In this document: piece by piece, positions 1 to 11,907 of the stretch | How positions within the stretch are numbered: position 1 is the first letter of the stretch | How the letters are laid out: every line of letters begins with the position of its first letter | Source: Euryodendron excelsum | Taxonomy: Eukaryota > Streptophyta > Magnoliopsida > Ericales > Pentaphylacaceae | Assembly (NCBI GenBank): GCA_033060915.1 | Contig: CM065384.1 | Coordinates: 37,085,001 to 37,149,000, forward strand | Length of the DNA stretch: 64,000 bases | Direction: 5' to 3' | Notes under the pieces: generated by a model | Seen by the model: the letters and a program-made list of their open reading frames with translations, nothing else | The model's database searches: none | What the model was told of the DNA's origin: nothing | Made by a program: the position numbers and the translations under genes

Positions 1-1101
1 GAGAGTTGAGATCAGGCGTCATTAAATACGCTCAAGCTGGCTAGCTATTTGTTACATGTGCCATGCAAGGTAATATCATGGTCATTATTTATGTAGTGGT
101 ATTTGGCAGGAAAGGTGGGCAAAGTTTGAATAGTGCTATAGTCAAGACCTACAGCTTGCAAACGATGTCATTTATTAGCTCGTAGCAGCGACCAGATCAT
201 GACAAGTGACTTGATGTTATACTTTAATAATTTCCTTGTTAATTGAGCTAAGTTATGTGCATAGCAAAATTCCTGAGCCCAACAGGAACAAGAGCTATGT
301 TACCTGAACTTTTCTAAATTTGCGAAATACATATGTCGGACACTCGACCCTAGGGTAAAGGTGAGGAATATGTGTTCGATATGGCTAGGTGAACATACTT
401 CTAATAAGTATGTATAAATAAGTGAGTTTACTATAGAACTAAGTATAAGACTTTCATTTTATGCATGAAATGCTATATTTTAGTTTGTAAATATTATTTT
501 ACCTTAAAAAAGCAAAAAAAGTATCTAAAAAAATATGAAACCTAGCCATGTCCGAGCGTCCTTAGCCATGATAATTAGATGAATCCAACACTTAGAGAAG
601 TATGACACCTGTACCCGAGTCCATATAACATAGAACAAGGGTTTGCTGGCTGATTTTGAGCTCAAGCCATTGAAAATTCTATCAAGCAAGCCCAAAATAC
701 CAATACCTAATGGTAGAAAGATTGGTAAGTTTAAAGAGAGCCTCATCATCTACCAGTACTCATCCTTGATCTAGAATAATGTGGACCAATAAGTCATATA
801 AGCTGGTCCATTGCCAGCATAGCCATATTTATAATGTTAATGAATTATTTAAGGAAATATAGCAAAGCCCAATAATGGTTGGACTTAGCGCAATGCCAAA
901 GTGAAATAAATTACAGCTGCTTTGGAAGAGACAAAAAACGTAGGACTATAGAGCTACATAAAAATTGGGAGAATTGATGGAAGCTCATCCCTTCTTGGAG
1001 TAAGTTGGCTGCCAAGAGCATATGCAAGGCTGAAGTATTGTTTTTTGGTGCTTCTTACTTATTTTGCTTCTGCTTCTTTATTTTCATTTTCTTTTTTTAA
1101 C

Positions 1102-1534
1102 CATAGTTGTTAGAATTGGATTGAACCGGTCGGTTCTGTCAGGTTCTACTAGTTGGTGAGTCAGTTCTTTAATTGAATCATTTTTGCTAGAGAATCGGAT
1201 TGAACTGGTGCAAACCTCCTAAGCAAGTTTTTTACAAGAATCAACAGAAACTGGTCAATTAAACTGATTGTTAGGATTTACAAAATAGTCAATTTTACGC
1301 CTATTAAGATTTATACCTAGAGACTTTGTATGCTATAGAACACTTATTTACCACATAATCGTTGCTCATTCTTGCTAATTGGTTGCCAAAATGAATATTA
1401 ATCCATTTATAGTTTCATATATGTCTAATCGACATACGGTCTACTGGGAAAATTACATTTATGTAGATGAACTGGTTGAATCGATGAGCTGGTCCTCTTC
1501 CTTGGTTAATTCTAGTCCAGTTCTAATAACTATG
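1102..1534. mobile_element. Small non-autonomous inverted-repeat element (MITE-like)
   Basis: The left end reads CATAGTTGTTAGAATTGGAT. The right end, read on the other strand, begins CATAGTTATTAGAACTGGAC, giving a terminal inverted repeat of about 20 bp with few mismatches. The interior is rich in gaaccggt/ggttcaat-type motifs and has no coding potential. No target-site duplication is obvious, so the superfamily is not assigned. Confidence 0.6.
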
Positions 1535-1540
1535 AGTCTA

Positions 1541-2290
1541 GGAAGCATGGACACTCTGTTGGAAGAGTCATACTCGTGTTGGAGACCGACACACGTGGGA
1601 CACTCGTGAACATGTGTTGGACACTCTATTTTACTTGTCCGATTTCTTATTTATTTATTTTTAAGTCAGACACTCTACAGATATGGCTTGGACACCTGTA
1701 CCCATTTTGGACACTCTAGGGACACGGTGGAGGCTCAACTATAAATTTTAAATCTAAAAAATGGGATTTATATTGTAAATATGAAAACTTTAAAATCTTA
1801 AAAAGCGAGAAAAGCCTTAGTCTATTGGATCGAAGAAGAAGAACAAATATGCTACTAAGATCCGTGGTTAATTTGTTTAGAGTGTTCTTTATGAATTTTA
1901 TATTAGATGATGATGGATAGTTGATGAAGTGTACTGACGTTTTAATGTTTTCGATGGTGTTTATGATTAAAAGTCTTATGTAATGATGGAGAAACTCTGT
2001 TGTTATTGATGTGTTTATTTACTTTATCATTTTTTATGGAATGTAATTGACTAATTGTGAATGATTTATTGCCGATTACGTAGTGAAATATGTTATTTTT
2101 TATTTTAATTGGTGTTATCTTTATTTTTTTTTACTTTTTTTTGTAAAATATTTATATATATGACCTATAAAAAAAATAAAAATACATTCTTTTGCCGTGC
2201 CCCTAACGTGCTGTGTCCTGCATTTTTTGAAAATTTCTATGTCGGCATGTCCAACACTTGTGTCCATGTCCGTGTCCATGTTCGTGCTTC
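1541..2290. mobile_element. Inverted-repeat element with GGACAC-rich ends (MITE-like, possibly Mutator-type)
   Basis: The ends are GGAAGCATGGACA on the left and TGTTCGTGCTTCC on the right; with flanking bases the inverted repeat is CTAGGAAGCA. Subterminal parts are rich in GGACAC/GTGTCC. A near-perfect 10-bp direct repeat, TATGAGTCTA (1531-1540) and TATGGGTCTA (2295-2304), flanks it with four extra bases on the right. A 9-10 bp duplication would suit Mutator-like elements, which is inference. The left copy of the repeat overlaps the end of the preceding element, so this one seems to have inserted into or next to it. Confidence 0.55.
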
Positions 2291-2573
2291 CTAGCTATGG
2301 GTCTAAAGTTTATATTTTTATATGAGTTTTCTATTCTAGTACTCCATGCAATTATTTTTTTTTATTTGAGGTTATGAGCATTCTATTATGGTATTCTAAG
2401 CAGTATCTTTATGCTTGAAACAACACTAGAAATTTTCTCAATACTACCAAGTTTATTTAATTGTCCTTTTGTGTGGATGTTGGTGGTTAAAGATTTCAAT
2501 TGTTAACATATGTATACCTTGAAGGTGAACATGAGCTCCATTAAGTCATACCCTTCTCTTACTGCTTTTATAG

Positions 2574-5500
2574 TGAAGACTTGTAACGAGGCAAAGAGGA
2601 TGGCCACAGTGGACTCCATATCTACTACAAGAGCTAGAATAGAAGAGCTTAAAAGAATTGTGGAAGATCAAAAGGCTAGAAAGAATGAGTATGCAGAGAT
2701 AATATCTCAACAATATGAAGGTAATTTCAGTTTTCTTTATTTGTACTAGTTGGTCTTTCACTTGGATCATTCATTTAAAGTTATGTGTCTGCTGATACAT
2801 TATTTTTGAAGGGTCTTCTGATAAAATCAAATGAAAACGGTATAAGTTTTGCGTGTGTATGTGTGTGTTTGTGTTTGTATATTTAAGTACTAGAAGGATG
2901 CCCCCACTACGTGGGTGATCATCATTTTGAGGAAGTGTGAGAGAAATAATAAGTAGTGAGTGGTTTGTTAGGTATTACATAATTACCCCTTGCAAGTGCT
3001 TAAATGTATATTGTGCAAACTTTCTGCTGGGGGTCTTTTTTGTCAACAAAAAAAGAGCCTCGCAAAAGTGGAGGCTTCACCAAAAGGGTTTGCTTTATAA
3101 TAGTATAGGTGTTATATGAGTATCCACTAGAGGGGCTGCAACCCTAGTGTAGCAGGATATACAAGAACAACTGACAAACCTTAAATCTATCGACTCATAT
3201 CTCCTAAATATCAGAAAAACAATTAAACAAAATAACGATGGTTATTTCTGTAGGAATATCAGTATAATCTTTAGGGCTGGTGAGTGTGGATGATGGAAGT
3301 GGGGAGTCCTCATAATCATGTAGCAATGTCCTGAATTTTTCTTTGGCAGGAAAATGGTTTTAGTGAAAAGTGGAGAATTGGGAAATTTTAGAGTATGGCT
3401 TGTTTGTTTCGTAATGTTATGCTGTTCTTATTAGCAATTTGGACGAAGATTTCTCAAGAGAATCTAGGGGTTTTCTCTGAGGATAATCCTTGCCTTTCAT
3501 GCTTACGTATGTCTTGAATGTTGTTTATAGTTTTATCATCAGGGCAGGAAGGTTTGGCCTTTTACAGATCCCTCCCTTAGAGCAATCTTGTGCAACTTGC
3601 TCATTTTTTTATTTGCAAATGAAATCATTTTGATTTTAGGCTTTGGAGGAATGCGTAGGTTAAATGTAGAAGAGCTTTCTTGGATTTCACAAGCATTTCA
3701 AATCGAGTTCATAGGTGTTAAGGGTATACAAGGTCCTTTGGCCAGGTGCTCGGTGTAGAAATGTTATTTGGAAATGTTATGTGTATGCCATCCATAATAT
3801 GTGTTGTCCATTTACATGCGTTTATACATTTGTTGTACTTTTGCTTGAGCATTGTCTTCATGAATGAGTGACACACATTCTAGTCCCCGTCTTTGTGAGT
3901 GACAGATATGTTTCCATGTTATAAGCATAAATTAATAAAAAGTTCATTTGACATAGTCGAGTTTATGTCATTGGAAGATTCAGTCTGTAGCTCTTCAACT
4001 TGCATTGCATTGAACATCACAACTGAATTGGTGTTGAAGTGCACCCTTAAGAGCTATAATTGTTTACTATGCTTTTACTGCCATTGGGTGCTAATCTGTT
4101 TAACTAGGATTGTCATATCTTGGGCCCTTGGTGACATAGAATAGCACCTCTATGTGTATTCAAAGTAGTCCTGTCTTGAAATCTTTTGGAGATTGCCATG
4201 TCAATGATGTCATATGCTTTACTTACATGTGCGGACATGGCATGATTGGTATTCTTATAGGATCCTGTATATCTTAGGATGGTGTTATTCAAGCATTTCA
4301 TTCATAGTATATTGTCACTTTGGTATCTTTCTTCTGTTTCTTTCTCTCGAAGGTTAGTTTTGGTTCCATGCTTTTCTTAGTTCATTGAGACATACATTTT
4401 TTTTAGCAAATGATATCTTTTCAGGATGCTTGATCTGTGCTGACCTTTCTTTTCTTTTGTTTTTTTGTTTTTTTTTTCTTTCCCTTCATGGTATGAAAAG
4501 CTCTGGCTGCATGTGGTGAAAAGCATGATAAAGACACTGAACATGCCAGAGAAATAGAGGAGGCCATTTCATGGTACAATAGGGTTCTTGGCTTCCGAAT
4601 AGAATGTGGACATGGTATATACTTCTTGAACTGGTGGAACACTAGTATCTTTAATATGTCAGTGGGATATTTATTACAGGTTTCTCTGGTTATTTAGGAG
4701 TAAAATTCATATTCACCAACATTAATTTGAAGAATCCAAAGGAGGAGTACTCATTCACCATACGCCATGAAAACAATTTGTATAATTGTAAGGAATGGTT
4801 ATCTTGTTTATTCATCAAATTTAATTTGAAACTTTCTGGTTTACAACAAAGTTTAGTTTTCTTCTTCAATGTTCAGTGCTCGACTGTGATCCATATTTGA
4901 ATGACACCAAAGAGTTGATCCATGAGTTGAATAGAAACAATGGTTTATTCCACTTTGTCAGAACTATGAGACAAAAGTTTCAAGAAGCTGCCGCAGATGG
5001 TATGACACTTATCTCTTCCATTATAATGGGTAAATAAGTCAAGACTCCTTACCTGACCTGTGGCATGTTCTCGTATATTCTAGTGTTTGCGACTTGGCTG
5101 GTTTGCATTTCATATGGTAGTAAACCAGGGTAATGTATCTGAGATTTCTGTATTATTCATGAGTTGCCAGGAACTTTTCCTCAAGTGTCATCTCTTGATC
5201 AAGACTCTTCCACAATCTCTGTGTCTGCTCTGGTTTCTTCAGTTTCAACCGAGAGTAGAAGTGAATTTCTGTCACAGCAAAAAGAATTTCCACCTGAAGA
5301 AACCAACAGACTTTACAAGAAGGTTAACTATGGCAGACGGGCTGAACCAGCTATTTTGTCTCCTGGATCTGCTTCATCTCTTCGTCGATCTCCACGTTTT
5401 AAGGTATTATCTGACAATATGCTTTCATATTTAGTCTTGTGTTTGTGGAAGGTATCTAGGGTAAGCATTATCTTGGAAAAATCACATCAAGGACTGGCTT

Positions 5501-7052
5501 TGTTCATAGTAGTTTCATGAAATTGGTATCTATTATTTTCCTTTATAGAACTTGACTTTTGTAATGTTTATATCTGTACATAACTTGGTTCTATGTCTGG
5601 AATTAAGATAGTGGATTTAGTTGAACAGGCAACATAAAACCAACAATATCTTTTTGAATATGGTATGTAACTAGAAGTGACCTATGGCACCAATAGAACT
5701 TTATGGCAAACAAAGAATTCCAAGTGCCCACTCCAAGTAGTTGAGGTAAGGTATGATAGGTGGGTTTTTTTTTTTATCAATTCAAGGAGGAAGAAGAAGA
5801 ATTTCCAGCTACTTGTATGCTGACCTTCACAATATTCACTTATCTTCAGGAGTGCAAGTGGATATATGTGGAAAGGGTAGTGATGTAGGACAGATTTGGA
5901 AACTAGGTCTAGGCTGCCTATGGATGGATTTTGTGGTGGGTTTGGTATGGAAAGTTGTGAGGTTTAGGGTTTTATAAGATAGAAGAAGCCTCTGGAAAAA
6001 TTGTGTTTTGGTTTGATTGGCAAAAGTTGTAGGATGCAGGATTTGTGGCATTAGCTGCAGAAATTTTCTGAACAGCTACTCTTTGGGGGTTGTAAGGGGA
6101 TGGCCTAAGGTGTTAGGGTATTTGAGCTGAAAAAGGGACTTTTCTAGGGCTATGAACGGTAACCCAAGACTAGTGTTTGTGAAGAAGAAGAAGAAAAGAA
6201 GAAACTCAAGGAATTCCACCTAGAACTCCTTAAGAATGACACCTGCTAAGGTAAGACTACACAAAGCGTCAAATAAAGCCTTAGAAGCTTCACATAAATT
6301 TTCAAAATCTTCACGCTAATAAATAACAAGAATGCATATGTATTTATGGGTTGTTGGCTCTTTTATTTCTGTTAGGATTATGACTAAAGATTAGGGAACT
6401 TGAATCGTTGACTATAGAATATTCTATACATAACAAAACTCCATATGAGACCCAAATAACAATACTTGACTGCATCAGGTGTAGTGGTGGACTCACCTTA
6501 ATTTTCCATATTATAAGCTTGCAATGGAATGAGGATTTAGTTTTGATGGTTTGAGGATTATTGGAGAGCATTAATGGATAGAAGATAACCTGATGAATGA
6601 AGTTATTGGAGGTATGTTCCATTGAGGAGTTTTGTTGCATCCATATTCTGGTTCGAATTTGCCTTTCCCACAAATACTATTTTCTTTGTACTCTCTCAAC
6701 GAAAACTTCAATAGCCAATCTTCTTATATATATGAATCCCAATGTAACCTGATAGTCTTATATATAACCCATTTTCCATGGACTGTTATGTTACCTTGAG
6801 AAATTATGATTATTTCATATTTACAAGTTACAACTGTCCCAGATGGTCGTCATGAGTCTCTTTTGTAGAACTATCCAAGGGGACGTCTGGTTTTAAACCT
6901 CTAATACTGCTTAAAACCTATGATCATTTTGATACCAGAAGACATTCGTTTTAGTGTGTCCGAGTCCTTCATTATCAGAGATGAAGAAACCATGATTGAC
7001 GGATAAAGTTTTTGACTGGAAAGACGGAATTATGTTGCAGGTTAAGAAATGA
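2574..7052 (+). CDS. SPC25: Kinetochore protein SPC25, 3' part of the gene (six exons)
   Basis: Exons: 2574-2720, 4501-4614, 4698-4787, 4877-4999, 5171-5403 and 7041-7052. All introns are GT-AG and every junction keeps the frame, giving about 239 C-terminal residues. The protein is a subunit of the Ndc80 complex, which links centromeres to spindle microtubules. The first exon is a charged coiled coil (SISTTRARIEELKRIVEDQK). Exons 2-4 form the Spc25 globular RWD domain, with the motifs ISWYNRVLGFRIE, EYSFTIRHEN and LNDTKELIHELNRNNGLFHF. Exon 5 is the plant-type Ser-rich tail ending SSLRRSPRFK. I place the stop in a four-codon last exon (Val-Lys-Lys-stop) after TTGCAG at 7040, across a 1.6-kb intron; this exon is inference. 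The N-terminal coiled coil is missing from the window. Family assignment is firm; the last exon is moderately sure. Confidence 0.9.
2721..4500 (+). other. SPC25: Long SPC25 intron
   Basis: This 1.8-kb intron begins GTAATT and ends in a long T-rich tract followed by ATGAAAAG. It has no convincing reading frame. Near 2890-2925 is the sequence GGATGCCCCCACTACGTGGG, which resembles the end of a dispersed plant repeat; its other end could not be placed. Confidence 0.6.
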
Positions 7053-8675
7053 AGATGAAGCAGTGTGTTTTCTCTTCCAATCTAACGGACTGCATATCAC
7101 ACGCATTGACCTGCTCACTTGCCACACTTCATTACTTAGCAAGTGTGATTATTGTAAGGCAAAAGGAAATCTCATTTGCTTGTATGTCGAGGAAGTTTCT
7201 TAAAGGAGATTGGGAGATCTCTAGGGATCAAGTAATGCAATTCATCAGACAGGTAATCTCACTCTGTTTGTTAGGATTCACATTTCATGCGCTTCTCAGA
7301 TTTAGTTTAACCTTTGATGAATTGTGCGGATGATAATCACATGCCTTAAATAATTTAGTGCTAGTGTCATATTGTATTTTCCTGATCATCTGATTGTAAA
7401 TTGTGCTAAGAGATTGTTGAATCTGTAACCATCTGTAAAGTTTCAGTTGCTGAAGTTCTCTTGTGATCTAATTGGTTGCACGCAGCTGGGTTTCAGTTAC
7501 TGTCATTATTTTTTTTTGGGGATGTAAGATTATAGAATTCACGTTTTTATTCATGGAACAACTGAAGTACAGAATCAGAGTTGTGATATCCAGTTCTTTC
7601 ATGCTTGCTATTGTCTTGCTCAAGTAGATGCTATCATTAAGAGTTGTAATAACTTCTTTCAGAGGTTTGAGTTGACTATGGAAATTCTGAAAGGCTAACA
7701 ACATTGTACCAGTTTCTCTCATGATAATTTGTTTTGCATATTGGTATATATGATTGCGTAAAAACATTGGTAAACAATAACATAGCAGTGCCTTCATTTC
7801 TCAAGTAATTCTTGTCAATTCTCATGCTAAGATCCAATATAATCTGAAGGGCACTAGTGTTTTATGTTGATGTCAGATTTTAGTTGGAAGTGCTAGCTAA
7901 TTGAAGTCTTTTAGTGGTGCCACTGGAGATAATGAATCCTGCCTTAATGTGGATTGGATGGGGCAAGGGGAGGATTATCCCCTCTGGCCGTGTTAGTTTT
8001 GCTGGAAAGCTGGACATGGATTAGCCGTTTGCAGTATAAACCCACATGATTGGGCTGCCAATCTTGTCTCTGGCCTTATCCCCTGTTTGTCTGCACAAAA
8101 GAAAGTCAGGATAAGGATTTCAAAATGGCCTTTTATCCCGTATACTTTGGATTAAAGTAATTAAGTAGTCCTAGGGGAGGTGCCAAATTACAGAAGGATA
8201 CGGGGATTGGTAATCTCAGGACTAACTGTACTAGGATTCCTTATTCCTCTTATCCCATCCCACGATACAAATGTGACCGCATTGTATAGCTTGTAATATT
8301 GGATGTTCAAAAACAAGAATAACAAAGTTGGAATCTAGTTAGGGAAATGTTTCATTTCGAATTCATCATATTGATGGTCATCTCATATGTCAGAAGGAAA
8401 CTTGACCTTTTGTCAGCCGTTTGGAGATGTGATGTGTGATTTTGCATTGATAATGAGTGAACTTGCATAATGAGAACATCATTCATTGTAGCATGTCTGC
8501 ATTTCTGTTATTCGAATATGTTTGATGGAAAAAATAGTTTATGCCAATTTTATGGACGAATTAACTTATAGCATGCTTTATTTTCATGTACATTAGCAGC
8601 ACCTAATCATAGACTACATGTATTACACATATACATGACTATAACTATAGGTTTAGTAAGGAAGAATTAATCGTA
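7053..8675. other. Spacer between convergent genes
   Basis: The SPC25 stop (7052) and the dehydrogenase stop (8676, opposite strand) face each other across 1.6 kb. The spacer should hold both 3' untranslated regions, though I cannot fix the poly(A) sites. Around 7955-8270 there are loosely inverted GGATTGGATGGGG / GGGATGGGATAAG motifs that may be a decayed MITE. No coding region is supported. Confidence 0.5.
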
Positions 8676-11356
8676 TTAAGCTACTGGTTGATGTAGCCGT
8701 CTATGGATCAATGTATGACTCTGCTTCCAAAGCTTGTGAGCTTCGGATTCATCATTTGAAAGGTCTGAGCAGTTGCTTTTATTGCAGTCTGCAAAGTACT
8801 CCCCACTCACCCCGTCTGTTTGTGGGCTTAGGGCAACATAGCAGGCGGTAGATGCACCCTGCAAAAGTCGTAAAGAGAAGTGAAAGTTGTTGAAGTACTC
8901 TTCTTCTTGTTGCTTGAAACCTTGGCTGAATGAAATGGACATACATACGTAGACAAAAACAAACCTGTGATGTTGTTTTTAGCAGTTTGGATGCAAGAAA
9001 AAACAGAAAATCTGCAAGAAAATTTGAGCAGCAGATCAAATTTTCTTTTTTTAATTTTTTTTATTTATAGTTTTATCTCTCAGTTTGTTCAAAGTGATAA
9101 TGATGGAAAGAAGACATGCCAGTGATGAACCCTTTATGGTCCCTGATAATGTCAGTCTTCACAATTCCTGGGTGTACTGCATTGATACTTACTTTTGCAT
9201 TTCTTTCCTGTGTCAGATTCCAAGAAACACTACTCTTCAGTGAACTTCTATTGTATCCAAAAATTTTGATGCTCTGAATTCATGAATGTTTAATTTTTGA
9301 ACTACCTTCTTGTTCAAAATTAAAAAAAATGAACACTTTTACCTTTAGCTGTCTTGCCATTTCCTTGGCATGCAATATATTGGCCAATTTCGATTGAGCG
9401 TATGCCCGGGTGCCGTTATAGCTGCATGAAGCAGAAATAACCGTTCTGAGTTAACCTGTCATTCATGGTAGAGTCCAATGGAGGCCTATATGTAGGGTTG
9501 TGGAGGGTAATGGAGTTGGAATTTGATCAAGAAAAAGAAAATTTTCGATGTGTTACGAGGAGAAGAGAAGAGAAGAAAGCTGTGTGTTACTTCTTTGGGT
9601 TGGGGTTGAGCATTTTGCTGAAGCAGAAAGTTTCTCTTTTAACCCAGCTGTGTATTGCAGAAGAAACATTGACAATCTGCCCTTCAATACCTGTATTTGC
9701 TGCTGTCTCTACCATCTTCTCGAACAATAACTCTGTTAACAGGAAATGACCTGCCAAAGGGCAAAAAAAAGTAAAAACAAACGTGAGTTAACTGGAAGAA
9801 CCTCAATTATCTATTCTCAAATTTTATTTATATTAGTAAAATTTTTATTATTTAGTTCCATTTTTTCTCTTTCAACAGCATTCTCTTGGGGAGGACCAAT
9901 TTACTCGAAAATGTTATTCTCTCTAAAAAAATTCAATTATACAGAAATTCTAGTAAAATGATGTAATAATGATATTTTTACAATTAAGAACTATCATAAC
10001 AGGTGTTTTATTTTAAAATTAATGGCTCATTTCCAAATGCATAATGTTTTATAAATTTTTTTGTTACAAAGCAGTAGTTGTAAAGCAGTATCATATATAT
10101 ATATATATATCCACACACAACATCCAGCACACACAAGGCTGCAATTCTTTTTTGTTGGACCCACAAGGGAGACAAACTTAGACCAAATTCTTATTGTCCT
10201 GAGTTTGGGCAGTCATTCAATAGGTCCATGGCCTGAAATCCGAAATTTGGGACAGGTCTTTAGCCAAATTCCTTTGAGCGACCAAACCCCGGGCGGCGTG
10301 TTTCACACGTTAGCTAGGCCCGTAATCAGCAAATAGACCGAGAGCGAATACTCTCCATAGTTGAACATGTCACACTAGAGAGGTGAAAGTTCAGACAATG
10401 TTTTAAAAAAAAAATTTTACCCAAGTAATTTGTTGCGAAAGTGATCTCAATTTTGTCTTCCGAGAACTCCAACTTCTGTGAAAATTTTCCAGCATTGTTT
10501 CTGCACAGTGATTTCATATGCACCATCAGTTGATCAGTTCTCTCTCTCTCTCTCTCTCTCTCTAAATTGGTGGAAAGAGAAACAAAAACAACTTAAAGCA
10601 AACACAAAGGAAAAAAAAAATATATATATATATATATAGGAAAATAAACTCACATGAGAATATTAAGGGGCAATCCTAGAGACAAGAACTGAGAACAAAA
10701 TCTCTCGACTGAAGCAAATGAACTCAGATCAATCTCCAACAATATAATCTCAGCCTCTGGACTTTCCTTCTGAATAACTTCCTTCACCTCAGCAGCTTTC
10801 TTTAAGTCCCTCGCCGGAATTATCACCCTTGCTCCTCTCTTTGCTAATACTCTCGCCGTTTCAGCACCAATGCCCGAGGTTGCGCCTTGTGACATAAAAA
10901 CAGCACAATTTAGCAGTATTGTCCATTTATTGCATTTAACATGTAATATGAAGCATGAAAATTAAAGGTATGGAGGTTTTTTTTATTTTATGGTGAAGGT
11001 GATATCATCAGTAGTTGCTAATTATTCAAAGAGCAATAATATCTAGTATGAGCCAATGAGAGAGAACAACTCAAAAGAGACAAAACTATATCCTGCTAGA
11101 ATAAAAAAGGGCCACTAATTAATAAAATAAGATATGGTAAATTTACTGGTTGCAGGAGAATAATAACAGAAGATATGTTCTATATTTAGACATTATCATC
11201 AACATACATCTTCTCCAAAGAATTAAATGTAAACATTGAATATCCAAAATTTTATAATTACATGACAATTGCATCAATTGCGTTGTATGTTAAGTATAGG
11301 GGAGATATAGGAACAGAAAAAGATTACTGAGTGGGGAAAAAAAGTAGAAAGAAAAG

Positions 11357-11396
<40 letters not shown>

Positions 11397-11907
11397 CAGT
11401 CAAAACTGATTAAAGTAAAAGAGAAATGGAAAAGTAACAGACCTTGTATGATTTTTCGTGTTAAACAAAATGAAGAAAATATGAAGCAACTGACTGTACT
11501 TCAAGAAATTTCCATTTCCTTAAGATGTTCTATGCGGAAGTAGATGGAAAATGGGAAACAATGATATGGAGTGATAGAGGCCAACTATATGTAAGAAAAA
11601 TCCACGACATCAAACCTGCTTTCTAAAATTATTATTGTCTCTTTCATGCACAAATCAGAAGAAGTTTAAATGAAGATCAGAAGGGAAAAAGTGGGGACTG
11701 TTCTTCATCATCATCATCATCATCATCAAGTTTTTTGTGTCTTTCTTCTGTGGTTATAGAGATGATTTGGGACTAACCAGTGACTATTGCAGTGAGTTGA
11801 GAAGGAACTAAGCAAGAACAATCTTCTGTAACTTGCTCAGCTGTTGAGTTTGATCCATAGCCACTTGGGCCTGCAATACCTGCCAAGTACCTCAGTGTTT
11901 CCTTCAT
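8676..11907 (-). CDS. Short-chain dehydrogenase/reductase, TIC32/retinol-dehydrogenase-like, complete
   Basis: Eight exons on the minus strand: 11778-11907, 10654-10885, 10421-10500, 9591-9750, 9343-9421, 9120-9207, 8965-9011 and 8676-8858. They join in frame to 332 residues, the usual size for this plant group. The enzyme should be an NAD(P)-dependent oxidoreductase with a Rossmann fold. Visible motifs are the cofactor-binding TGATSGIG (residues 43-50), NNAG (122-125), NVSS (175-178), the catalytic YAQSK (Tyr208, Lys212) and the HPG motif at 239-241. The N-terminus (MKETLRYLAG) has no clear transit peptide. The intron after exon 6 starts GC rather than GT; only that choice keeps the conserved frame. 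Introns 1 and 2 carry long GA and CT/TA microsatellites. The substrate cannot be inferred: TIC32, WWOX-like and retinol-dehydrogenase-like names all attach to this family. Confidence 0.93.
9751..10420 (-). other. Intron 3 of the dehydrogenase gene, with an AT repeat
   Basis: The intron is bounded by a GTAAAA donor at 10420 and a TTGGCAG acceptor at 9751. It includes an (AT)n tract at about 10093-10110 and a moderately GC-rich stretch at 10140-10330 that has an open frame on the opposite strand with no recognisable product. Confidence 0.75.
10501..10653. repeat. Microsatellites (TC)n and (TA)n in a short intron
   Basis: The 153-bp intron 2 of the dehydrogenase gene contains a (TC)n run at about 10539-10563 and a (TA)n run at about 10621-10637. 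On the coding strand these read (TA)n followed by (GA)n, so about a third of the intron is simple repeat. Confidence 0.85.
11359..11394. repeat. (GA)n microsatellite in dehydrogenase intron 1
   Basis: A pure GA dinucleotide run of about 36 bp lies inside the 892-bp intron 1 (10886-11777). A separate trinucleotide run (TCA)n lies at about 11704-11728 in the same intron. Confidence 0.9.

Larger units (their letters stand above)
1..2573. other. AT-rich non-coding DNA, probably intron of the SPC25 gene
   Basis: I find no convincing exon here. The downstream SPC25 exons begin in mid-protein, so the 5' exons must lie left of the window or be unrecognised, and most of this stretch is then intronic. 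It holds two small inverted-repeat elements (1102-1534 and 1541-2290). The short open frames at 1379-1609 and 2109-2294 lie inside those elements and look like chance. The ATG codons at 2510 and 2531, in frame with the next exon, are not taken as starts because a good acceptor (TTTATAG) lies after them. Confidence 0.5.

Noticed and set aside
2510..2749. Plus-strand ORF starting at ATG 2510 as the true start of SPC25
   Set aside because: The residues before the TTTATAG acceptor do not continue the SPC25 coiled coil, and the frame from 2574 needs a split Val codon from an upstream exon.
2885..3130. Possible Helitron-type end (GGATGCCC...CTACGTGGG)
   Set aside because: Only one suggestive end was seen. 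No CTRR 3' terminus with hairpin or insertion between A and T could be placed.
7955..8270. Possible MITE with GGATTGGATGGGG / GGGATGGGATAAG inverted ends
   Set aside because: The inverted repeats match too loosely and no target duplication was found.
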